Of a DNA stretch of 64,000 nucleotides, positions 57,605-64,000 are shown piece after piece (the stretch's first letter is position 1; the number at the start of each line of letters is the position of its first letter). The translations under genes were made by a program, and so were the position numbers. Source of the DNA: Alteromonadaceae bacterium XY-R5. GTDB taxonomy: Bacteria; Pseudomonadota; Gammaproteobacteria; Enterobacterales; Alteromonadaceae. The notes under the pieces are model-generated. The model was not told the DNA's origin and did not search any database. It worked only from the letters and a program-made list of their open reading frames with translations. The stretch lies in contig LXWE01000006.1 of the NCBI GenBank assembly GCA_001660395.1, positions 124,001 to 188,000 on the forward strand, written 5' to 3'.

Positions 57605-57720
57605 GTAAGTGATGGAAATAAATACGGTAAAAAACTCGTATCAATGACAATCGACAATTATACTCAGGGTAACGATCTGCCCTGCACAATTTAGTACAAG
57701 GCACTGATTTAACAAGTATT

Positions 57721-59286
57721 ATGGAAAGGTATGTAGTGGCTTCTGGCAACACAAAGGAAAATGGCAAACTTCAGCAAAAGCAATTTGTCACGTTAAAGCT
57801 TCAGTATGCCAAGCTTAGTAAGCTAATCATTCGTCTGACCCATTATTATATTGGCATCAACCCAGAGTTAGACGTTGAAGTCGCTAATTTGCGCGCGCAT
57901 CTTGGTGGCCAAGGCAATTTCGCTCTGGCAGAAGTCAGTATGCGTAAGATCAATAATCTATTGATGCAGCATCCGGATTGTCAGGAATGGCTGCAGCGTG
58001 CCATTAAAGAAACCCAGTTAAAATTACTTACCGTATCTCAACGTCAGCATTTAACTACTGAATACAAAGATGACATCAGTCGACTGTTGGGCCAGTTAAA
58101 GAATTACAACGATAATTTGCCCAAACTTTTGCCTTTGTTTGCGCAGGTAATGTCATTACTGATAGCCCTATCAGAACCTAAAAGTGATACCAGCAAGCGA
58201 TTTCTGGCAGCAGAAAAACAATGGCATGCCAGTCAGGCATCCAGACTACATGATGAAATCATCGAACAAATAAGCGAATTGCTTGAGCAACTGTCGAATG
58301 AAGCCCCTTCCTCCAGCCCGGAGCTGACAGCAATTAAAGGGCGTCTGCGCAAAGGTATTAGTCATGAAGAATTGCTTGAATCCTGTCTGGTCATTTTCAG
58401 AGCCATCGTTGCCGATGTAGTCAAAGAGCGAAAACATGCTGAACGCTTTATATCCGGGCTGCATTCTTCATTAGTGAAAATGAACTCCTCTGTTTCGCGT
58501 TCTCTGGCTGATGCAGAAGCGCAAAGTCAGATGAAGCAAGATTCTCATCAAAATCTCAAACAACAGCTGTCTGAAATGGAAGATGTGGTGGAGAGCACCC
58601 AGAATCTGGAAGAATTAAAACAGCGAGCCAGTGAATACCTGGGTAAAATTTCAGCCTCACTTGAATCCCGTGAAGTAGCCGAGCAAGAAGAGCAAAATGT
58701 GCTGATTCAATTGCTCAAAGATATGCACCAGCAACTCTCAAGTTTGGAAAAGCAAACCGCCGATTATAAGCACAGATTACTGGAACAACGTTTTAGCAGC
58801 CAACTAGATGGTCTAACTCAGCTTCCCAACCGAATGGCCTATAACGAGCGAGTTGCAACAGAATATGAACGCTGGCAAAAGGTAGGCGGACACCTTTCGT
58901 TAGTGGTCATTGATGTTGATCATTTCAAAAAAATCAATGACACATACGGCCATGCCGCTGGCGATAAGACGCTACAGGTCATCGCCAGTAACCTGAGCCA
59001 AAGTATCCGTAATGCAGATTTCATCGGCCGTTGGGGTGGTGAAGAATTTATTGCTATATTTGTTGGCCTGAGTGAACCGGAATTGGCGGATGCACTGGAA
59101 AGAATGCGCCAGAAAATAGAAAAGATTCCGTTCAAGTTTAAACAAACTAAAGTCACCATTACCGTCTCCATCGGCGCTTCATCATTCAAATCGAAAGATG
59201 ATATCTCAACGGTATTTGAACGAGCCGATGAAGCCCTTTATAAAGCCAAATCTGATGGAAGGAATCGCGTCATTTCGGCAGTTTAA
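57721..59286 (+). CDS. Diguanylate cyclase (GGDEF domain with helical N-terminal region)
   Basis: Makes cyclic di-GMP from GTP. The catalytic GGEEF is at residues 439-443 and the inhibitory I-site RxxD (RNAD, 429-432) lies exactly five residues upstream, so product feedback is likely. DGLTQLPNRMAYNE and VVIDVDHFKKINDTYGHAAGDK are intact. Residues 1-350 are helical with long coiled coil (around 250-350) and no transmembrane segment, so it is cytoplasmic with an unknown input. ATG 57721 has no clear ribosome site; a GTG at 57736 is an alternative. ppnN starts 9 bp downstream. Confidence 0.93.
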   Translation: MERYVVASGNTKENGKLQQKQFVTLKLQYAKLSKLIIRLTHYYIGINPELDVEVANLRAHLGGQGNFALAEVSMRKINNLLMQHPDCQEWLQRAIKETQLKLLTVSQRQHLTTEYKDDISRLLGQLKNYNDNLPKLLPLFAQVMSLLIALSEPKSDTSKRFLAAEKQWHASQASRLHDEIIEQISELLEQLSNEAPSSSPELTAIKGRLRKGISHEELLESCLVIFRAIVADVVKERKHAERFISGLHSSLVKMNSSVSRSLADAEAQSQMKQDSHQNLKQQLSEMEDVVESTQNLEELKQRASEYLGKISASLESREVAEQEEQNVLIQLLKDMHQQLSSLEKQTADYKHRLLEQRFSSQLDGLTQLPNRMAYNERVATEYERWQKVGGHLSLVVIDVDHFKKINDTYGHAAGDKTLQVIASNLSQSIRNADFIGRWGGEEFIAIFVGLSEPELADALERMRQKIEKIPFKFKQTKVTITVSIGASSFKSKDDISTVFERADEALYKAKSDGRNRVISAV

Positions 59287-59295
59287 GGAGTATCA

Positions 59296-60654
59296 ATGCG
59301 ATCAGTACAGCTAAATCCCCTCGGCTCAATGAGTCAATTATCTCAGCTGGAAGTAGACAGACTTAACCAATCGAAAAACAGTGAGCGCTATCAATTATTT
59401 CGTAATTGTTGTTTGGCCGTGCTCAACAGTGGTGCCGAAGTTGACGATTGCGACAATATCTTTGCTCCTTATGCCGACTTTGATGTGCGACTTATCCAAC
59501 GAGAGCGCGGGGTAAAAATTGAGCTAATCAATCCGCCAGAGCTGGCCTTCGTCGATGGCAAACTCATTCATGGTGTACACGAACATTTATTCGCGGTGTT
59601 GCGTGATATTTTGCACATGCGATTAAAGTATGATGATACCCATGTAACTGAAGCCGAGAGCCCGCAAATAACGCATATGGTGTTTGACATGCTCAGACAC
59701 GCCAATGCCATTCAGGCGGATGGCGATCCCAATATGGTGGTTTGCTGGGGCGGACACTCCATCAACCACGTAGAATACAAATATACAAAAGAAGTTGGCT
59801 ATCAGCTTGGCCTCAGAGAACTGAACATTTGCACAGGATGCGGCCCTGGGGCGATGAAAGGCCCTATGAAAGGCGCCGCGATTGGTCATGCTAAGCAACG
59901 TTTTCAGCAAGGTCGTTATCTTGGATTAACCGAGCCAAGCATCATCGCAGCCGAACCGCCGAATGCCATTGTTAACGAGTTGGTAATAATGCCCGATATC
60001 GAGAAGAGGCTCGAAGCATTTTTGCGTATAGCTCATGGCATCATTATCTTTCCTGGTGGTGTGGGTACAGCGGAGGAACTCTTGTATTTGCTGGGCATAC
60101 GTTTGAATGCAGCAAATAATGACGTAGTACAGCCGATTATTCTGACAGGACCAAAAGAATCTGAAGCCTATTTTCAGGCCATTGACCGCTTTGTTGCGAC
60201 AACCCTTGGGAGCGCCGCACAAAACCTTTATCACATCATCATCGACGATCCGGTCGAAGTTGCTCGTAAACTCAAACAAGGGCAGTCGCAAGTGAAAGCC
60301 TTTCGGCGTGATATAGGTGATTCTTATCACTTTAACTGGTCGATAAAAATTGCGCCCGAATTTCAACAACCATTTACCCCAAATCATGATTCGATGGCAG
60401 GTTTAAATTTACATTTAAACCAAAACACCGCTGCTTTAGCCGCAAATCTGAGAAGGGCTTTTTCAGGCATTGTTGCAGGCAACGTTAAACCCGAGGGGGT
60501 TAAACATATTCGTGAACGTGGTCCCTTTGAACTCAATGGTGACAAGGAATTAATGGCGCTAATGGACAAGTTATTAGCAGATTTTGTCAGCCAGGGACGG
60601 ATGAAATTGCCAGGTAGTGAATACACCCCCTGTTACACAATCAAAAAGCCGTAA
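59296..60654 (+). CDS. ppnN: Pyrimidine/purine nucleotide 5'-monophosphate nucleosidase PpnN
   Basis: Releases ribose 5-phosphate from nucleoside monophosphates (YgdH in E. coli); the E. coli enzyme is stimulated by (p)ppGpp. The LOG-like nucleotide site is in [28 protein letters not shown] and [20 protein letters not shown]. 452 residues (E. coli 454). AAGGAG lies before the ATG and the cyclase gene ends 9 bp earlier, so the two are likely co-expressed. Confidence 0.95.
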   Translation: MRSVQLNPLGSMSQLSQLEVDRLNQSKNSERYQLFRNCCLAVLNSGAEVDDCDNIFAPYADFDVRLIQRERGVKIELINPPELAFVDGKLIHGVHEHLFAVLRDILHMRLKYDDTHVTEAESPQITHMVFDMLRHANAIQADGDPNMVVCWGGHSINHVEYKYTKEVGYQLGLRELNICTGCGPGAMKGPMKGAAIGHAKQRFQQGRYLGLTEPSIIAAEPPNAIVNELVIMPDIEKRLEAFLRIAHGIIIFPGGVGTAEELLYLLGIRLNAANNDVVQPIILTGPKESEAYFQAIDRFVATTLGSAAQNLYHIIIDDPVEVARKLKQGQSQVKAFRRDIGDSYHFNWSIKIAPEFQQPFTPNHDSMAGLNLHLNQNTAALAANLRRAFSGIVAGNVKPEGVKHIRERGPFELNGDKELMALMDKLLADFVSQGRMKLPGSEYTPCYTIKKP

Positions 60655-60737
60655 GTGAGATTCCTCTTGCGGCAACTCTTCTCATTTTGCCCGAAAAATG
60701 ACACTATAGGCGCCAATAAACGCCATCCAATGAATTG

Positions 60738-61112
60738 ATGAATAAGAAGATCCTGACCCGAATTGGCCTGTGTGTCTTAATTTATGTGGCACTCGTGGCG
60801 TCTGTTATGCTTTTCTATCCAGATAAGCCAGCAGACATGGATTGGAAAGACAGAGAGCAATACAACCGGGTCCAAATTGGCAAACTCGAGCTTGGCGTTG
60901 GGCGTAAAGAAATTTTGGCCTTACTTGGTACACCTGATATCACAAAGGCAAAGAAAGCTGGCATGATGAAATTACAGGTAATGTTCTACCGTACTCAGCA
61001 TAAGCAATCTGATGGTATTACCACCGAGGATGAATGCACGCCTTTATTGTTTGAGAACGATGAACTCGTCGCCTGGGGTGATGGTGCCTATCAGCGTTAT
61101 AACAATAGCTAA
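60738..61112 (+). CDS. DUF3192 family protein with N-terminal membrane anchor
   Basis: 124-residue protein; one N-terminal hydrophobic segment (LTRIGLCVLIYVALVASVMLF), then a periplasmic-type domain with RVQIGKLELGVGRKEILALLGTPDI, which resembles the BamE/SmpA-like start of the DUF3192 family, and TPLLFENDELVAWGDGAY. The ATG at 60738 is used; a TTG at 60735 is an alternative. Function unknown. The HDOD gene starts 5 bp downstream. Confidence 0.82.
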   Translation: MNKKILTRIGLCVLIYVALVASVMLFYPDKPADMDWKDREQYNRVQIGKLELGVGRKEILALLGTPDITKAKKAGMMKLQVMFYRTQHKQSDGITTEDECTPLLFENDELVAWGDGAYQRYNNS

Positions 61113-61117
61113 CGACT

Positions 61118-62740
61118 TTGCAATTAGAACAACTGGCGGCACTTTTTCGTCAATTATCAGCGTTTCACAACACCCCCATTCAAGATGCAAAAGCGCACTT
61201 TGCTCAGGCACTGAAGTTTGCATCAATACTTCAAAATGCCATTGATGAGTCGCAAGCTCTATTTGTTGGTTTAAGTCTGCATCGCTTCACATCAATTCCT
61301 GATACCTTAAAGACTACTTTTGACCTGTTTACATGGACTGGATTACTGGGAAGGGCTAATCACTTGAATGAAAGTGCCCTAATAGAGCTTTTATGCGCTT
61401 CGCTTTATGCTTATCATCCAGACAACGTAAAAGGGTCAGGAATCCTAACCGCCACTTATCGTGCTGGTCATCAACTCGCTAGCTGTGCTATCGGTCAAAT
61501 CCGCTCTATCACTCGCGACGAGGCAAAATTAAAATACCCTGCAGATTGCGTGAATAAACAAAGCCGACTTATAGTGTTAGCCTATCGACTTATTACGCCA
61601 CATTCTGAAGTAACGGCCCGCCCCCAGTGTAAGGTGCTGATTCGCATACAAGAACTATGTTTACGCTCAACGTGGCGTGAGCAAAGCTGGTTCGCGGCGT
61701 TACTTAAACGCATTCCCTTTCCCTTGCCTGGCACCTTGTTCCAGCAAAACAATCAAAATCAGTTGGTTATAGAAAGCAACCTTCAACAGATTGGAATACG
61801 TAACCTCGCGAACAATGAGGTCCAGTATGTTGCTAAAGATGAATTTCATACTCCAGAAAAATTCTTCTACCCGTTAATTAATAGTTTGGGCCAATTCATC
61901 AAACACTTTGTTGACGAACCTCAACCAGTCATGGCAAGAGAACAACTTTTCCATATCAATCATCCGCCTTCACATTTACTTGCCTTTCAGCGAGAGTGTG
62001 AGAATCCCAAAATGCGCATCGATACCTTAGCAGAACTTGTTGATCAAGACCCGTGGCTAAAACATCAAATACTCCAAAGCGCAAGCCGCAACAATCGTCA
62101 GCAGCAAGTGATTAGCAGTATTAAACAAGGTTTGCTGATCCAAGGAATTGCACACAGTCGTGCGCAAATCACTCAACAACTCTTGCTTGCCAGGCTCAAT
62201 CAACATGATTTTCCATTGCAGCAAACGTTACTGCAATTTACCTATCTGTTAGCTAACTGCTGTGAAATACTGGCTAAGCATAGTATTCCATCACTTCAAA
62301 AAGAAACCTCGATACTGGCCACGTTTGCCGTCGCAGGTCTTTATACCCATTCAGAATGCAAAACGCTCATTGTTTGGCGACCAGCAATGACACAAACCTT
62401 TAGCCTTGATTCTTTACTTCCGGGCTTGCACAGCACCATTGCCGAGCATGGCATCGAATTGCTTCAACACTGGCAACAGCCGCCACTATTACAACTTGCC
62501 TTAAAGCATCACCAATCCCCCAACAAAGCTCGCAACGGTCAGGTTGAAAATTTGGCAATGATACTGGGACTTGGACTCATGATGGCAAGACAAATATTTT
62601 TTGGCCAATCATTGCCAAACGGCGCTGAAGATGACAAATACTTTCGTGATTCGTGCGAACACCTGCAGATCAGTCCTACGCTTTGGTGCTTGTTTATACA
62701 ACAAGTTTTGGATATCGCGTCACCTTATCGCGCACTATAG
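61118..62740 (+). CDS. Divergent HDOD-domain protein
   Basis: 540-residue protein whose second half (from about 280) has HDOD character: LRIDTLAELVDQDPWLKHQILQSA-like RIDTLAELVDQDPWLKHQ and HSIPSLQKETSILATFAVAGLYTHSE. The first half has no domain I can name. The only N-terminal start is TTG 61118 with no ribosome site, so translation probably couples to the preceding DUF3192 gene (stop 5 bp upstream). No transmembrane segment. It is a second, far more divergent HDOD protein besides that at 6994-7818. Confidence 0.7.
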   Translation: MQLEQLAALFRQLSAFHNTPIQDAKAHFAQALKFASILQNAIDESQALFVGLSLHRFTSIPDTLKTTFDLFTWTGLLGRANHLNESALIELLCASLYAYHPDNVKGSGILTATYRAGHQLASCAIGQIRSITRDEAKLKYPADCVNKQSRLIVLAYRLITPHSEVTARPQCKVLIRIQELCLRSTWREQSWFAALLKRIPFPLPGTLFQQNNQNQLVIESNLQQIGIRNLANNEVQYVAKDEFHTPEKFFYPLINSLGQFIKHFVDEPQPVMAREQLFHINHPPSHLLAFQRECENPKMRIDTLAELVDQDPWLKHQILQSASRNNRQQQVISSIKQGLLIQGIAHSRAQITQQLLLARLNQHDFPLQQTLLQFTYLLANCCEILAKHSIPSLQKETSILATFAVAGLYTHSECKTLIVWRPAMTQTFSLDSLLPGLHSTIAEHGIELLQHWQQPPLLQLALKHHQSPNKARNGQVENLAMILGLGLMMARQIFFGQSLPNGAEDDKYFRDSCEHLQISPTLWCLFIQQVLDIASPYRAL

Positions 62741-62932
62741 TCAGATTGGCTTGAAATGCGGTTCTCAGCTAGAAAAAAAACTGAAAAAGTGGTATAAATC
62801 CGCCGTTAAATTCGCGCTTATTGGGTAAATGCATTCTGGCATTCCTGCTATAACGCCTACTGTTACCATGAGCACCTGACGACAGCATGGTTAACAACAA
62901 TAACTCCTCCAGAGAACCGTAGGCAGGTAGTC

Positions 62933-62938
62933 TATAAT
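62933..62938 (+). promoter_or_regulatory. Possible -10 element before the isocitrate dehydrogenase gene
   Basis: TATAAT lies about 100 bp before the start codon, without a good -35. The gap 62741-63037 also has a TATAAAT-like site near 62791-62798. No gene or strong hairpin is seen there. Confidence 0.35.
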
Positions 62939-63037
62939 CATTTCCGAAAGGTTGTTTTACGCCTTAAGGGCACCCGATAGTGCATAAAACCCATGCAAAT
63001 TCCTAGTCAGTTGGCTATTAACCAAAAGGAACTCTCT

Positions 63038-64000
63038 ATGTCTCAGCAATCTATCACCGTAATCCGCGGCGACGGCATCGGTCCAGATATTATCGATTCT
63101 GCACTGCAAATTCTTGATAAAGTTGGTTGTAATTTCACTTATGAATTTGCAGATGCCGGTTTAGTCGCCCTGGAAAAGCACGGTGAGTTGCTTCCTCAAG
63201 AAACACTGGACCTGATTGCCAAAAATAAAGTGACACTGAAAGGTCCACTAACGACGCCTGTTGGAGAGGGTTTCACGTCGATCAACGTAAGCCTGCGTAA
63301 GCAATTCCAACTTTACGCAAACCTGCGTCCTGTATTGTCGTTTAAAGGAACAAAGGCCCGTTACGAAGATATCGATATCATTACCGTACGTGAGAATACA
63401 GAAGGTATGTATTCAGGTCTGGGACAACGCGTATCTGAAGACGGTAGCGAAGCAGAAGCGATGAGTAAAATCACTCGCGAAGGTGCTGAGCGCATTGTTG
63501 TGTTTGCGTATGAGCTGGCTCGTCGAGAAGGCCGTAAGAAGGTAACCGCGGTACATAAAGCAAACATCCTGAAATCAACTTCTGGTCTGTTCCTGAAAGT
63601 TGCCCGTGAAGTTGGCGAACGTTATCCAGACATCGAGTCTTCTGAAATGATCGTTGATAACGCATGTATGCAACTGGTCATGAATCCACATCAATTCGAT
63701 GTTATCGTAACCACCAACCTGTTCGGTGATATCTTGTCTGACCTTTGTGCAGGCTTGGTAGGTGGTCTGGGTATGGCTCCTGGTGCTAATATCGGTAAAG
63801 ACTGTGCGATTTTCGAAGCAGTACACGGCTCAGCGCCTGATATCGCAGGTAAGAACCTAGCAAACCCAACATCTGTGATTTTAGCATCTGTGCAAATGCT
63901 GGAATATTTGGGTATGGCTGATAAAGCCGAGAAAATTCGTTCTGCGCTCAAGGATGTGATCGAATCTGGTGATCGCACAACACGCGACCTGGGTGGAGAA
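63038..64000 (+). CDS. Isocitrate dehydrogenase, NAD-type, 3' end cut by window
   Basis: TCA-cycle enzyme oxidising isocitrate to 2-oxoglutarate. The frame runs from ATG 63038 (AAGGA 7 bases upstream) to the window edge without a stop; 321 codons of about 335. ITVIRGDGIGPDI at the start, the Ser-containing substrate loop in TSINVSLRKQF, RENTEGMYSG, AVHKANILKSTSG, DNACMQLV, TNLFGDILSDLCAGLVGGLGM and the cofactor site VHGSAPDIAGKNLANPTS. Asp in APDIAG, where NADP enzymes of the E. coli type have Lys and Tyr, points to NAD+ use. Homoisocitrate dehydrogenases and isopropylmalate dehydrogenases are relatives, but the substrate loop fits isocitrate best. Confidence 0.92.
   Translation, partial: MSQQSITVIRGDGIGPDIIDSALQILDKVGCNFTYEFADAGLVALEKHGELLPQETLDLIAKNKVTLKGPLTTPVGEGFTSINVSLRKQFQLYANLRPVLSFKGTKARYEDIDIITVRENTEGMYSGLGQRVSEDGSEAEAMSKITREGAERIVVFAYELARREGRKKVTAVHKANILKSTSGLFLKVAREVGERYPDIESSEMIVDNACMQLVMNPHQFDVIVTTNLFGDILSDLCAGLVGGLGMAPGANIGKDCAIFEAVHGSAPDIAGKNLANPTSVILASVQMLEYLGMADKAEKIRSALKDVIESGDRTTRDLGGE

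Overview
The window is an ordinary chromosomal stretch of a marine-type gammaproteobacterium, most likely in the Alteromonadales. This is inferred from protein resemblance and gene order; no taxonomic search was run. Two blocks keep the gene order known from Escherichia coli. The first runs pdhR-aceE-aceF-lpd, ampDE, nadC, pilin genes, coaE-zapD-yacG, mutT-secA, lpxC and the whole division and cell-wall (dcw) cluster. The second is mioC-truC-yqcC / csrB / syd-queF / ppnN. No phage, insertion sequence, CRISPR array, rRNA or tRNA gene was recognised.

Layout. 1-11.3 kb: the 3' part of serA, an M1 peptidase lipoprotein, a TonB-dependent siderophore receptor behind a near-perfect Fur box, two tandem DUF481 outer-membrane proteins, an HDOD protein, a lipase-like hydrolase, a DUF1289 protein and an M13 peptidase lipoprotein. 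11.4-18.7 kb: the pyruvate dehydrogenase genes under PdhR, with a PdhR operator upstream of pdhR and a 14-bp-stem hairpin between aceF and lpd. 18.8-21.7 kb: ampE, ampD, a retropepsin-like protease and nadC. 21.9-26.3 kb: pilA, pilC and pilD without pilB, then coaE, zapD and yacG. 26.3-32.3 kb, minus strand: mutT, a cyclophilin lipoprotein, secA, an M23 peptidase and lpxC. 32.4-49.2 kb, minus strand: 15 dcw genes from mraZ to ftsZ, tightly packed and often overlapping by 1-8 bases.

49.2-64 kb: the mraZ upstream region carries three MraZ boxes 10 bp apart. About 200 bp away, in front of glpK, lies an inverted copy of two of these boxes. Then follow mioC, truC and yqcC, DUF3549 and DUF3301 genes, and a gene-free stretch at 54.09-54.76 kb. 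That stretch encodes, on the minus strand, a CsrB-type regulatory RNA with about 30 GGA motifs, many in hairpin loops, a strong terminator and an upstream GacA/UvrY box. Beyond it are a GNAT acetyltransferase, DUF2789, a small KfrA-like protein, syd, queF, a diguanylate cyclase followed closely by ppnN, a DUF3192 protein, a divergent HDOD protein and the 5' part of an NAD-type isocitrate dehydrogenase gene cut by the window edge.

How they work together: pyruvate dehydrogenase and isocitrate dehydrogenase feed central metabolism. The mraZ-ftsZ cluster, lpxC, ampD, ampE and zapD handle peptidoglycan, lipid A and division. The csrB RNA, the diguanylate cyclase, the two HDOD proteins and ppnN form a concentration of regulatory genes in the last 10 kb. 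The least expected observations are the mirrored MraZ operator near glpK, the csrB locus with its compound GacA site, the missing pilB and the aceF-lpd hairpin.
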